Origin: Mesorhizobium loti R88b
GTDB taxonomy: Bacteria; Pseudomonadota; Alphaproteobacteria; Rhizobiales; Rhizobiaceae
Length of the DNA: 64,000 bases
NCBI RefSeq assembly: GCF_013170845.1
Contig: NZ_CP033367.1
Location: 3,349,001-3,413,000 of the forward strand
Direction: 5' to 3'
Shown: piece after piece, positions 17,916 to 26,846 of the stretch
Position numbering within the stretch: the stretch's first letter is position 1
Layout: every line of letters begins with the position of its first letter
Program-made: the position numbers and the translations under genes
Notes under the pieces: model-generated
Told to the model about the DNA's origin: nothing
The model's input: only the letters and a program-made list of their open reading frames with translations
Databases searched by the model: none

Positions 17916-18410
17916 ATGAGAAGATATCTCGTCGTCGCCGGTGCCGTGGCGGTCTTGCAGGCCGCGCAGCCGGCTTTTGCCGCTTCGTGCAGCGGCTGGA
18001 GCGCGAAGATGGAGGAAGACGAGGGCGGCAAGGTGCTGACCGCCTCGGCCTGTGGCGGGCCGAAAGGTGACGCGTATCTGATGCTGACCTGTTTCGACAC
18101 GCCGATACTGAGCTATGATCTGGGCTCCAGCGGCCAGCAGACTGAGCCCGGAGCCAGCGGCGCTTTCGACTTCAAGGCCGACGGCAAGACGGTGACCAGG
18201 ACGCTGCAGCTCGAGGAAATGTACGGCTATTTCGTGGTCAATCTGGCGAAGGCCGATCCGCTGCTCGACCTGTTGCGTTCGAAGGGCGATGTCTCGGTCA
18301 GTTCAGCCAAATACGGCGCGATCAGTTTTCCGCTGAAGGGCTCGAGCGGCGCGATCGGCAAGGTGCTGGCGCAGTGCGGCAAGGCCAAGCCCGCGGCTGA
18401 CGGCGACTGA
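17916..18410 (+). CDS. small exported hypothetical protein
   Basis: 164 residues from ATG 17916, which has GGGGGAAG just upstream; ATG 17904 in the same frame is an alternative. The signal peptide ends QPAFA-AS. The mature part has four cysteines (near residues 22, 40, 56 and 152) that could form disulphides. No family is recognised. A strong hairpin terminator follows directly. Confidence 0.78.
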   Translation: MRRYLVVAGAVAVLQAAQPAFAASCSGWSAKMEEDEGGKVLTASACGGPKGDAYLMLTCFDTPILSYDLGSSGQQTEPGASGAFDFKADGKTVTRTLQLEEMYGYFVVNLAKADPLLDLLRSKGDVSVSSAKYGAISFPLKGSSGAIGKVLAQCGKAKPAADGD

Positions 18411-18428
18411 GACGGTCGGCCAGGTGAC

Positions 18429-18451
18429 AAGGCGGCGCGTTGCGCCGCCTT
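18429..18451. terminator. hairpin terminator between convergent genes
   Basis: AAGGCGGCGC (18429-18438), a 3-base loop, and GCGCCGCCTT (18442-18451) form a perfect 10-bp stem between the exported small protein (plus) and the cytochrome c gene (minus). It can serve both directions. Confidence 0.75.
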
Positions 18452-18463
18452 GCGTTCAAGGCC

Positions 18464-19774
18464 TCATTGCGTCCTCGCCTTCGCCACATCCGCCGGCGTG
18501 ATGGCTGATTGCTTGCCACCGAAATGCGCCAGGACATAATTGCCGAGCGCCGCGATCTCGACATCCGAATAGGCGTTGGCGAAGGCGGGCATGGCCTGCG
18601 TGCCAGACGGCGTCGTCATATGCGCGCCCTTGAGGATGACCTGGATGAGGTTGGTCCCGTCGGGGTCGTTGACCGTGCGGCTGCCGCGCAGCGCGGCATA
18701 GGGTGTCTGCAGACCTTCACCGTTCCAGCCATGGCAGCTGGCGCAGGCGCCCTGGAACAGTTTCAGGCCAAGCCCGCCTTGCGCGGCCGCGTCGGGAGAA
18801 GGGGCATAGGCGGTCGACGCCTTGAGCGCGGGGGGATCGGCCTCGACGATCGCCTGGTCGCTGCTGACCTGCGGCGGCACGGTTCTGACATAGGCGACGA
18901 TCGCCTTGATGTCTTCGGGCGTCAAATGGCGCAGGCTGTAATCCACCGCTTCACCCATGCTGCCGGTCGGCGAGCCGCGCCCTTCGGCATGGCCCTTGGA
19001 CAGGTAGTCGCTCAGTTGCTCGTCGCTCCAGTTGCCGATGCCGGTGCGTTTGTCCGAGCTGATATTGTAGGCCTTCCAGCCCTGCAGTTCGGCACCGGCG
19101 AAGGTCTTGCCGCTGTCAAGCGCGTAGAACAGATTGCGCGGCGTGTGGCATTCGCCGCAATGCGCCATCGCTTCGACCAGATAGGCGCCACGGTTCCAGT
19201 CCGCCGTCTGCTGCGGGTCGGGCTGCAGGGGACCGCTCGGCACGAACAGCAGGTTCCAGAAGCGCATGACGTAGCGCTGGTTGAACGGGAAAACGAGTTC
19301 GTTCTTCGGCGCATCCGCGCGCACCGGGGGCAGGCTGAACAGATAGGCCTTGATCGCCAGCGCGTCTTCCGTCGTCATCCGCGCATAGGCGGCATAGGGG
19401 AAGGCCGGGTAAAGATTTTTGCCCTGGTCGTCTATGCCCTGATGCAGGGCCCGAACGAACTCGGCATCGCTCCAGTTGCCGATGCCGGTTTCCTTGTCGG
19501 GCGTGATGTTGGGCGAATAGAGCGTGCCGAATGGCAGCTTGAAGGCGAGGCCACCCGCATAGGGCTTGCCGCCTGATGTGGTGTGGCAGGCGACGCAGTC
19601 GGCGGCGCGCGCCAGATACTCGCCGCGATCGATCAGCGCCTGGCCGGTTGGCAGTGCGGCCTGCGCCACGGAGACATCAGGCAGCGACGCCGGCTTGAAC
19701 AGGAACACCGCGACGGCAGCGGCAATGACCACCACGGCGGCGAGAACGATGAGGCCCAGCCGTTTCATGGTCAC
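18464..19774 (-). CDS. membrane-anchored tri-haem cytochrome c subunit
   Basis: 436 residues. One N-terminal membrane anchor (~5-26) and three haem motifs: CVACH (~60), CGECH (~207) and CASCH (~343). Layout and length match the cytochrome c subunit of membrane-bound alcohol/aldehyde dehydrogenases. It overlaps the molybdopterin subunit by 4 bp (ATGA), so it is translationally coupled. It should pass electrons from the molybdenum enzyme to the respiratory chain. Confidence 0.92.
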   Translation of the reverse strand: MTMKRLGLIVLAAVVVIAAAVAVFLFKPASLPDVSVAQAALPTGQALIDRGEYLARAADCVACHTTSGGKPYAGGLAFKLPFGTLYSPNITPDKETGIGNWSDAEFVRALHQGIDDQGKNLYPAFPYAAYARMTTEDALAIKAYLFSLPPVRADAPKNELVFPFNQRYVMRFWNLLFVPSGPLQPDPQQTADWNRGAYLVEAMAHCGECHTPRNLFYALDSGKTFAGAELQGWKAYNISSDKRTGIGNWSDEQLSDYLSKGHAEGRGSPTGSMGEAVDYSLRHLTPEDIKAIVAYVRTVPPQVSSDQAIVEADPPALKASTAYAPSPDAAAQGGLGLKLFQGACASCHGWNGEGLQTPYAALRGSRTVNDPDGTNLIQVILKGAHMTTPSGTQAMPAFANAYSDVEIAALGNYVLAHFGGKQSAITPADVAKARTQ

Positions 19775-22077
19775 GCTGCCTCGGATGCGGATTCACCGGG
19801 CTCTTCGATCACGGCCAACGCCGCCAGCGCGGGCACGCTCAGCGGCGGCATCATCGATACGCTGGTCTTGTCGGTGCCGTCGCTCTTCAACTGGTTGCGG
19901 TCGATGGGCAGGCTGCGCAGGCGCTTGCCCGTCGCGGCGAAGATCGCATTGGCAAGGGCAGGGGCAGCCGAGACTGTCGCCGTCTCGCCGATGCCCCCCG
20001 GCGATTCCAGGCTCTTGACGTGATAGACCTCTATGGCAGGCGCCTCGTTGTTGCGCAGGATGCGGTAGTCGTGAAAATTGCTCTGGTCGACGCGGCCGTT
20101 GGTGAAGGTGATGCCGCTGTAGAGCGCGGCGGAAAGGCCGAAGATCAGCCCGCCCTCGATCTGCGCCTCGACCGTGTTGGGATTGATGGCGATGCCGCAA
20201 TCGACAGCCACCACGGCCCGGTGCAGCGTGATCTCACCGGCCGGCGAGACCGAGATTTCCAGCACCGCCGCCATGTAGCTGCCGAAGGCATCGTGCAAGG
20301 AGATGCCGCGTCCGGAGCCGGCCGGCATGGGCGAGCCCCAGCCGGATTTTTCGGCCACCAGCTCCAGCACGCCCGCCGCGCGCGGCTGGTTCTTCGTCAG
20401 CGCCCGGCGATATTCGACGGGATCCTTGCCCGCCGCACGGGCAAGTTCGTCCATGAAGCTTTCGACGACGAAGACATTGTGCGTGGGGCCAACGCCGCGC
20501 CACCAGGTGATCGGCACCGGCGGATCCTGGCGCACCCAGTCAACCTGGATGACAGGCAAGTCGTAAGGCGGCTTGACGGCGCTCTCGACGGCGTCGTCGT
20601 CGAGCTTGTCGTCCGGCCAGCCGCCGGGAATGTAGTTGCCGAGCACCGAGCCGCCGGCGACGTGGTCGATCCAGACCGTCGGCAACCCGTCCGGGCCGAG
20701 GCCGGCGGAGATACGATCGTAGTAGGCTGGCCGGTAGAGGTCGTGCTGGATGTCCTCCTCTCGGGTCCAGATGACCTTGACCGGATAGCTGACCTGTTTG
20801 GCGATCGCCACGGCCTGGCCGACGGATTCGGCGACCAGGCGGCGGCCAAAACCACCGCCGATCAGATGATTGTGGACGATGATCTTGTCGAGCGGGAAGC
20901 CGGTGACCTGCGCGGCCCAGCTTTGCGCCTGGGTCGGCACCTGCGTGCCGACCCAGATCTCGCATTCGTCGGCGCGCACATGCACGACGCAGTTGATCGG
21001 CTCCATCGGCGCATGGGCGAGGAACGGCAATTCATAGGCGGCCTCGACCGTCTTCGATGCTGCTTTCAGCTTGCCTTCGACGTCGCCTTCCTTGCGGGCC
21101 ATGATCGGCGTCTTGTGCGCTGATGCTGTCTTCAGGGCGGCCATGATGTCGGCGCTGCCGAGCCTGGCATTGGCGCCGTCGTTCCAGGTGATGTCGAGCG
21201 CCGCCAGTCCCTTCTTGGCGGCCCAGAAATGATCGCCAATGACGGCGACCGCATTGGGCAGCCGCACGATGTCGCGCACGCCGGGAATGGCGCGCGCCGC
21301 CTTGTCGTCGACATCCGCCAGTGTGCCGCCGAAGACCGGGCAGGCGGCCACGGTCGCCACCTTCATGTCGGGCACGCGCACATCGATGCCGTAGACCACC
21401 GCGCCATTGACCTTGCCTGATGTGTCGACCCGGCGCAGCGATTTGCCGATCAGTTCGAAATCCTTGGGGTCCTTGAGTTTTACGTCGGTTGGCACGGGCT
21501 GCTTGCCCGCCGCATCGGCAAGCGCGCCATAGGCAAGCTGCTTCCCAGTCGGCTGATGGGTGACCACACCCAGTTTGGCGGCACATTCCGATACCGGAAC
21601 CGACCATTGCGCGGCCGCCGCGGAAATCAGCATCATGCGCGCCGTGGCGCCCGCCTTGCGCAGCGATTCCCAGGTGGCGCGCATCGAGGTGGAACCGCCC
21701 GTCGCCTGACCGCCAAGCGCGGCTGTGGCATAGAGCTTGTCGTTGGGCGGCGCGTCGACGACGCTCACCTGGTCGAGGCCGACTTCGAGTTCCTCGGCGA
21801 TCAGCGTGGCTTCGCCGGTATGCGTGCCTTGTCCCATTTCGATGTTGGGCAGGATGAAGGTGATCTTGCCGTCGGTGCCGATGCGGATAAAGGCATCGGG
21901 CGCGAAGGCGGCGGAAACATCACCCTCGACAGGCTCGGTCGCGGCAAGCACCGGCCTGATGCCGGCGCCAAGCATGGCAAAGCCCAGCAGGAGGCCGCCG
22001 CCTTGCAGGAAGGCCCGGCGCGAGGCGCCTGGTTTTGGGGAGAGGATTGTTTTCGGGGAGGAGAATGGCTTGCCCAT
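19771..22077 (-). CDS. molybdopterin-binding subunit of aldehyde/N-heterocycle dehydrogenase
   Basis: 768 residues. The start at ATG 22077 follows a GGAG site. The N-terminus has a twin-arginine signal (SRRAFLQGGGLLLGFAML), as in isoquinoline 1-oxidoreductase IorB-type proteins, so the enzyme is folded and exported by Tat. Xanthine-oxidase family signatures include GQGTHTG (~97), GGGFGRRL (~417) and the C-terminal GGIGETATVSAAPALANA, where the Glu in GIGE is the catalytic base. With the 2Fe-2S and cytochrome subunits it forms a periplasm-facing dehydrogenase. The substrate (aldehyde, nicotinate or isoquinoline type) is not set by the sequence. Confidence 0.92.
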   Translation of the reverse strand: MGKPFSSPKTILSPKPGASRRAFLQGGGLLLGFAMLGAGIRPVLAATEPVEGDVSAAFAPDAFIRIGTDGKITFILPNIEMGQGTHTGEATLIAEELEVGLDQVSVVDAPPNDKLYATAALGGQATGGSTSMRATWESLRKAGATARMMLISAAAAQWSVPVSECAAKLGVVTHQPTGKQLAYGALADAAGKQPVPTDVKLKDPKDFELIGKSLRRVDTSGKVNGAVVYGIDVRVPDMKVATVAACPVFGGTLADVDDKAARAIPGVRDIVRLPNAVAVIGDHFWAAKKGLAALDITWNDGANARLGSADIMAALKTASAHKTPIMARKEGDVEGKLKAASKTVEAAYELPFLAHAPMEPINCVVHVRADECEIWVGTQVPTQAQSWAAQVTGFPLDKIIVHNHLIGGGFGRRLVAESVGQAVAIAKQVSYPVKVIWTREEDIQHDLYRPAYYDRISAGLGPDGLPTVWIDHVAGGSVLGNYIPGGWPDDKLDDDAVESAVKPPYDLPVIQVDWVRQDPPVPITWWRGVGPTHNVFVVESFMDELARAAGKDPVEYRRALTKNQPRAAGVLELVAEKSGWGSPMPAGSGRGISLHDAFGSYMAAVLEISVSPAGEITLHRAVVAVDCGIAINPNTVEAQIEGGLIFGLSAALYSGITFTNGRVDQSNFHDYRILRNNEAPAIEVYHVKSLESPGGIGETATVSAAPALANAIFAATGKRLRSLPIDRNQLKSDGTDKTSVSMMPPLSVPALAALAVIEEPGESASEAA

Positions 22078-22091
22078 GCTGGCTGTCTCCT

Positions 22092-22544
22092 TCAAGCCTT
22101 GGCGGCCTGTTTTATCGCCGCTCGTATGCGCGTGTAGGTGCCGCATCGGCAGATGTTGCCGGACATGGCCGCATCGATGTCGCTGTCGCTCGGATTCGGG
22201 TTACGCTCCAGCAGTGCCGAGGCCGACATGATCTGGCCGGACTGGCAATAGCCGCACTGGATGACCTCGAGGTCGAGCCAGGCCTGCTGCACCTTCTTGC
22301 CCGAGGGCGTCGCGCCGATCGCCTCGACCGTGGTGACATGCCGCGTGCCGACAGACGCCACGGGCAGGACACAGGACCGCACCGGCTGGCCGTCGAGCTG
22401 CACCGTGCAGGCGCCACACTGGGCGATGCCGCAGCCGAACTTGGTGCCGGTCAGGCCGATGACGTCGCGCAACACCCAGAGCAGGGGCATGTCGTCGGGA
22501 ACATCGACGCTGCGATCCTGTCCATTCACCTTCAGCGCAATCAT
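22092..22544 (-). CDS. (2Fe-2S) subunit of the molybdenum dehydrogenase
   Basis: 150 residues. It has two clusters typical of the xanthine-oxidase family small subunit: plant-ferredoxin-like [11 protein letters not shown] plus C at ~60, and the four-helix cluster CGYCQSGQ with CRCGTY. GAGGAG precedes the ATG at 22544; the longer frame lacks a ribosome site. It is first in the operon, and the large subunit starts 14 bp after it. It passes electrons from the molybdenum centre to the cytochrome. Confidence 0.94.
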   Translation of the reverse strand: MIALKVNGQDRSVDVPDDMPLLWVLRDVIGLTGTKFGCGIAQCGACTVQLDGQPVRSCVLPVASVGTRHVTTVEAIGATPSGKKVQQAWLDLEVIQCGYCQSGQIMSASALLERNPNPSDSDIDAAMSGNICRCGTYTRIRAAIKQAAKA

Positions 22545-22647
22545 GGGATGCTCCTCGGTTGTCCGCATCCCCCCGCGTGTACAATAGGCACCGGTTCGCG
22601 CGATGTGTCCAATCAAATGGAATGTGTTCCGGCCGCGGCAAGGGAGG

Positions 22648-24060
22648 CTACCGCATCACCTCACCCAACCGCACAGTCGCCGCCATCAATTCCTCGCCCG
22701 AGAATCCTGAGAAACCCAGCACCAGGCCATTGCGAGGCGGGCCGTCGATGAACATTGAGGACAGTGCCCGGGCGCCGACGCCCACCGCTTTCGCCGCTTC
22801 GACGATCGCCGTATCTGGTCCCGCACCTTTCAGCATCGCCATCAGATGCAGCCCCTGTTCGGGAACCGTCACGTCGAGCGCATCGCCACAATGCGCCTCG
22901 AGGCCAGCCACCAGCACATCGCGCGCGGCTTGCACGCGGCGGCGCACGCGTCTCAGATGCGCGGCGAAGTGGCCTTCGTTCAAGAGATCGGTCAGCGCGC
23001 CTTCGGCCAGCGTCGAGGGGTAGCGGTCGGAGCGTGCCCGGACCGCCATGACGGCGTCGAGCAGCGCTTCGGGTACAACGACATAGCCGATGCGCAGGCC
23101 GGGGAAGAGCACCTTCGAGAACGTGCCGAGATAGGCGACGCGGTTCGCGCCATCCATGCCTTGCAGCGAGGTCAGCGGCGGGCCGGCGTAGCGGAACTCG
23201 CTGTCATAATCGTCCTCGATGATCCAGGCATCGTTGCGCCGCGCCCAGTCGAGCAAGGCAAGGCGGCGGCGCATCGTCATCGTCACGCCGAGCGGATATT
23301 GATGGGAGGGCGTGACATAGGCGGCGCGTGCCTTTGGGCAGAGACGCTCGCCGATCTCGGGATCGAGCCCTTCCTCGTCGATCGGCACGGCGACGGTCCT
23401 GGCGCCGCTGCCGGCAAGTGCTGCATGCGCCATCGGATAGCAGGGATTCTCGATCCACACGGCGTCACCGGGCCGGATGGCGGCGCGCACCAGAAGGTCC
23501 AGCCCCTGCTGCGTGCCCGAGGTCAGCACGATCTGGCCGGCATCGCAGCGCACGCCGCGCGCCGTTCGCAGATACGCGGCAATCGCGGTGCGCAGGCCAA
23601 TGCCGCCGCGCGGATCGCCATAGCGGAAATGCTCCGGCCCGGGACGGGCTAGGTTGCGCGACAACAGGATGCGGAACACATCAAGCGTGCGCGGGTCCGA
23701 CACCGCCACGCCAAGGCCGCAAGGCAGGGAGGCGGCGACATCGGTCTCCGCCGGACGCGCCTTGGTGAGCGTCATCGGCAGATACGGCACATCCGGCGCG
23801 ACGAAGGTGCCGGCGCCGACCTTGGCTGTTGCAAAGCCTTCCGAGATCAGCATTTCGAAGCAGGCGACCGCGGCCGAGCGCGACAGGCCGAAGCGCCCTG
23901 CCAGGTCGCGGGTGGTCGGCAGCTTGGTCCCGGCGGCGAGCGCGCCGGTCTCGATCAGCCGCCGCAGTGCCGCGTAAAGCTCGCGGCTGCGCGGGCCATC
24001 ACCCGGCAGGACCGGGATCAGCGCCGACCAATCCGGAAAATTGGTCTGATTTTTATCCAT
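22648..24060 (-). CDS. MocR/GabR family transcriptional regulator
   Basis: 470 residues. An N-terminal GntR winged helix ([19 protein letters not shown], then [18 protein letters not shown]) is joined to a fold-type-I aminotransferase domain. The PLP-lysine lies in [15 protein letters not shown], and DDYDSEFRY carries the Asp that holds the cofactor nitrogen. MocR proteins sense PLP or an amino-substrate. It is divergent from a pyridoxamine-phosphate-oxidase-like gene with a 59-bp gap filled by TTGGTC repeats, so it probably controls that gene and itself. Confidence 0.92.
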   Translation of the reverse strand: MDKNQTNFPDWSALIPVLPGDGPRSRELYAALRRLIETGALAAGTKLPTTRDLAGRFGLSRSAAVACFEMLISEGFATAKVGAGTFVAPDVPYLPMTLTKARPAETDVAASLPCGLGVAVSDPRTLDVFRILLSRNLARPGPEHFRYGDPRGGIGLRTAIAAYLRTARGVRCDAGQIVLTSGTQQGLDLLVRAAIRPGDAVWIENPCYPMAHAALAGSGARTVAVPIDEEGLDPEIGERLCPKARAAYVTPSHQYPLGVTMTMRRRLALLDWARRNDAWIIEDDYDSEFRYAGPPLTSLQGMDGANRVAYLGTFSKVLFPGLRIGYVVVPEALLDAVMAVRARSDRYPSTLAEGALTDLLNEGHFAAHLRRVRRRVQAARDVLVAGLEAHCGDALDVTVPEQGLHLMAMLKGAGPDTAIVEAAKAVGVGARALSSMFIDGPPRNGLVLGFSGFSGEELMAATVRLGEVMR

Positions 24061-24085
24061 TAGATTGGTCCTTTTGTCGACCAAT
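24040..24085. promoter_or_regulatory. MocR operator: direct plus inverted ATTGGTC repeats
   Basis: ATTGGTC occurs at 24040-24046 and again at 24064-24070 as a direct repeat 24 bp apart. An inverted GACCAAT at 24079-24085 faces the second copy. GabR-type regulators bind direct repeats of this sort plus a third half-site. The first copy lies just inside the MocR coding start, so autoregulation is likely. Confidence 0.7.
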
Positions 24086-24119
24086 ATCACAGCGCATGGT
24101 TGGCGGACAACAACCGAGG

Positions 24120-24851
24120 ATGCAAGCCGTGAACGACGTCGCCGCCAGCTTTCCAACCACCAGCCGCAACCGGGTCAAGCGCCTGCATGAGCGCGGCAGC
24201 TACGACCACGCGGCCGTCTTCGCGGTGCTGGATGCCGGATTGCTGTGCCATGTCGCCTACACGTTCGACGGCCAGCCCTATTGCACGCCGACCATCCACT
24301 GGCGCGAGGGCGACATGCTGTACTGGCACGGCTCGTCCGCCAGCCGCATGCTGCGGCAGTTGCGCGGCGGCACGCCGGCCTGTCTCACCGTATCGCATCT
24401 CGACGGGTTGGTGCTGGCACGCTCGGGTTTCAACCATTCCGCCAATTACCGCTCGGCGATGTGTTTTGGGACGGCGCGGATCGTCGATGAACCGGAAGAG
24501 AAGCTGAAGGCGCTCGCTGGCGTCGTCGACCGTTTCTATCCCGGCCGCAGCGAGACCTTGCGGCCGATCTCGGCGCAGGAAGCCAAGGCGACGACGGTCA
24601 TCGGCATGCGCATCGAGGAAGCATCGGCCAAGGTGCGGGCCAAGGGCGTCGCCGACGACGAGGAGGATTACGGCCATCCGGTCTGGGCCGGCGTCATCCC
24701 GGTGCGCATGGTGATTGGCGCCGCCGAGCCGTGCCCGAGGCTGCTGCCCGGTATAGAGCGGCCGGGGAATCTGGCTGGGTATGCCGAGGGTGAAAGGTTG
24801 GATCGCGCGCTGATGGAGGCGCAGGCGGTGTATGAGGGCGAGGATAAGTAG
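24120..24851 (+). CDS. pyridoxamine 5'-phosphate oxidase-like (split-barrel) protein
   Basis: 243 residues from ATG 24120. GTG 24129, with GAGG at a better spacing, is an alternative start. The core NRVKRLHERGSYDHAAVFAVLDAG and LLYWHGS-type pattern is the FMN-binding split barrel of PNPOx-like proteins. The family oxidises B6 vitamers or binds flavin; this branch commonly pairs with MocR regulators. The divergent MocR gene supports a link to B6 or amine metabolism. Confidence 0.85.
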   Translation: MQAVNDVAASFPTTSRNRVKRLHERGSYDHAAVFAVLDAGLLCHVAYTFDGQPYCTPTIHWREGDMLYWHGSSASRMLRQLRGGTPACLTVSHLDGLVLARSGFNHSANYRSAMCFGTARIVDEPEEKLKALAGVVDRFYPGRSETLRPISAQEAKATTVIGMRIEEASAKVRAKGVADDEEDYGHPVWAGVIPVRMVIGAAEPCPRLLPGIERPGNLAGYAEGERLDRALMEAQAVYEGEDK

Positions 24852-24862
24852 CGCCTCTTCCT

Positions 24863-25045
24863 TCTCTCCCTGTGGGGCCTGAAGGGCGGGCGAGGCCGTT
24901 GGCTCCGCCCGGGGGTGGCCTCGCGAAGCGAGGTCGGATGAGGGGTGCTCCAGGGAAAGCCAACGTCTCACTCCGCTGGAACACCCCTCATCCGTCTCGG
25001 CGCCGCGCGCCGATCCACCTTCTCCCGCAAGGCGAGAAGGAAGGT
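24863..25045. repeat. intergenic palindromic repeat element
   Basis: A compound hairpin region with no gene. GGATGAGGGGTG (24936-24947) pairs with ACACCCCTCATCC (24981-24993). Near the right end CCTTCTC and GAGAAGG pair across 9 bases (~25018-25040). Elements of this kind (beginning CTTCTCCCTGTGGGG, ending GCGAGAAGG) are common multi-copy intergenic repeats in Mesorhizobium and relatives; copy number cannot be judged here. Confidence 0.65.
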
Positions 25046-25118
25046 GCACCCTTGCCGCTGCCGACACAGCATGGATCAGTATTGACAAGCTGCCAGCCGG
25101 CTCTGTTCTGTCGCGCCC

Positions 25119-25664
25119 ATGATCTACGATCGCTCGACACTCGAAGATGCCTTCCGGGCAAAGTCCCGGCTCAAGTTTCTGTTCTTCTGGGGACATCAGC
25201 CCTCCAGGGATGGCAGCATCACCGCGTCCTGCTTCAGCCAGTGGTGGCCGGCCCGGTTCACCGTAGCTGGCCGCAGCTATCCAACCGCTGAACACTGGAT
25301 GATGGCTGAGAAGGCGCGGCTGTTCGGCGACGACGATACGGCGGCGCAGATCCTGCAGGCGGGAAGCCCCAAGCAGGCAAAACAGTTCGGCCGGCAAGTG
25401 CGCGGCTTCGACGAAGCCAGATGGGACGCCGAGAAGCGGCGCATCGTTGGCGAGGGAAGCTTTGAGAAGTTCCGGCAGCATGCGACCTTGCGAGACTATC
25501 TGCTTTCGACCGGTGAGCAGATCCTGGTCGAGGCAAGCCCGATGGATCGGGTGTGGGGCATCGGTCTCGCCGCCGACGACAAGAAGGCGGCAAACCCGCT
25601 TTTGTGGCGAGGCGAGAACCTGCTGGGGTTTGCGCTGATGCAGGCACGCGATCGGCTGCGTTGA
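25119..25664 (+). CDS. NADAR family protein (YbiA-like)
   Basis: 181 residues with the NADAR domain (DUF1768). Markers are FFWGHQPS, the substrate-pocket FSQWWPARF, YPTAEHWMMAEKARLFGD, and the C-terminal VWGIGLAADD with NLLGFALM. Members hydrolyse N-glycosidic bonds of riboflavin intermediates (YbiA) or ADP-ribose derivatives (NADAR). It appears monocistronic, just after the palindromic repeat. Confidence 0.9.
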   Translation: MIYDRSTLEDAFRAKSRLKFLFFWGHQPSRDGSITASCFSQWWPARFTVAGRSYPTAEHWMMAEKARLFGDDDTAAQILQAGSPKQAKQFGRQVRGFDEARWDAEKRRIVGEGSFEKFRQHATLRDYLLSTGEQILVEASPMDRVWGIGLAADDKKAANPLLWRGENLLGFALMQARDRLR

Positions 25665-25692
25665 AGCTGGCTCCCGCCAGCTACGTTGCATT

Positions 25693-26160
25693 TCAAGCAA
25701 AGGGCCTGAAGGCTCTGGTGAATGGCAACCCGTTGAATGTGTGGGTACAGCAGGAACAGGATGGCTCCATATCCTCGACCCGCAAGTCGGGATCGACGCG
25801 CGCAAGGCGGTTGTCACCGTCGACATAGAGGCCGCTGTAGTAGGAACTTTCGCCGACCCTGATGAACGGCTTCCTTTCGGCCTCGCTGCGCGCGACCATC
25901 CAGAAGATCGGGTCGGCGCGGTCCAGGCGTGCCACCGCCTCGCTGTAGACCGCGGCCCAGTCGTCGCCGAGACGCGACAGCAGGAATTTGAATAGCGGCG
26001 TGTAATCCAGACCACGGTGGTGTCCGCCATGCATCGAACCCCGGTTGGTCCGGTCTTCGCGGCCTGTGTTTCTCGACCATCTGTACTCGCCGCCACGGTC
26101 ATGAAGAACCAGGCGGGTTCGGGTGTTCACTTTGCGGTAGAGCGGTTTCTTGGCATGCAT
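25693..26160 (-). CDS. hypothetical protein conserved in rhizobia
   Basis: 155 residues. The ATG at 26160 has GAGGG 7 bases upstream. The basic N-terminus (HAKKPLYRKVNTRTRLVLHD) is followed by an acidic middle and a C-terminal CSCC cluster. I recognise no domain. It is convergent with the NADAR gene (28-bp gap) and divergent from the acetyltransferase. Confidence 0.72.
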   Translation of the reverse strand: MHAKKPLYRKVNTRTRLVLHDRGGEYRWSRNTGREDRTNRGSMHGGHHRGLDYTPLFKFLLSRLGDDWAAVYSEAVARLDRADPIFWMVARSEAERKPFIRVGESSYYSGLYVDGDNRLARVDPDLRVEDMEPSCSCCTHTFNGLPFTRAFRPFA

Positions 26161-26263
26161 GCCGGCCCTCTTGTGAGATGGTGGGACGGGCATGATCGCA
26201 GCCGATCGCGTCCGGCTCAAGTGGCACGTTGCCCCGGCTGGCGCCTCGCGCTATCTCGGCACC

Positions 26264-26716
26264 ATGATCACCTTCCGCAAGGCGCAAGCCTCCGACCTGC
26301 CAGCCATCGTCGCCATGCTGGCCGACGATCCGCTCGGTGCCGCCCGCGAGGACACCTCCTTGCCGCTGGGGCAAGGCTATGTCGATGCCTTCGGCGCCAT
26401 CGATGCGGACCCCAACCAGTTGCTGGCGGTGGCCGTGGATGGCGGCGAGGTGATCGGCACGTTGCAGATCACCTTCCTTGCCGGGCTATCGCGCAAGGGT
26501 GCCTGGCGCGGGCAGATCGAAGCGGTTCGGGTCGCCGGCCATCGGCGCTCGGGCGGCATTGGCCGGTTGATGTTCGAATGGGCGATCGATCAATGTCGGG
26601 CGCGTGGCTGCAGCCTTGTCCAACTGACCACCGACAAGGGGCGGGCGGATGCGCACCGTTTCTATGAGAGCCTTGGCTTCACCGGCAGCCATCTCGGTTA
26701 CAAGAAGAGCCTCTAG
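26264..26716 (+). CDS. GNAT family N-acetyltransferase
   Basis: 150 residues from ATG 26264, which fits GNAT N-termini (MITFRKAQASDLPAIVAML); the frame also opens at 26192. Motif A reads VRVAGHRRSGGIGRLM, the acetyl-CoA pyrophosphate loop, and motif B includes AHRFYESLGF. The acceptor substrate is unknown. Neighbours give no operon. Confidence 0.88.
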   Translation: MITFRKAQASDLPAIVAMLADDPLGAAREDTSLPLGQGYVDAFGAIDADPNQLLAVAVDGGEVIGTLQITFLAGLSRKGAWRGQIEAVRVAGHRRSGGIGRLMFEWAIDQCRARGCSLVQLTTDKGRADAHRFYESLGFTGSHLGYKKSL

Positions 26717-26797
26717 ATACAACTCCGTTCCCGCTCAGTGGCAACTGGCGTATAGCGGAAGGCTTTCAGGCACTATTCAAATTGCCTGACAAAGCGG

Positions 26798-26824
26798 ATA
26801 TAGGTCAGCCAGGTTGACCTATAT
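26798..26824. promoter_or_regulatory. 27-bp palindromic operator before aminotransferase
   Basis: ATATAGGTCA (26798-26807), 7 bases, then TGACCTATAT (26815-26824): perfect 10-bp arms ending 22 bp before the start codon. It overlaps the expected core promoter, so a repressor site is likely. The cognate regulator is not obvious in the window. Confidence 0.7.
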
Positions 26825-26846
26825 AGATCGACTGGGGAGGCGTGAC

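Noticed and set aside
24863..25045. Possible small gene in the 250-bp gap before NADAR
   Set aside because: The region is made of hairpin-forming intergenic repeats.
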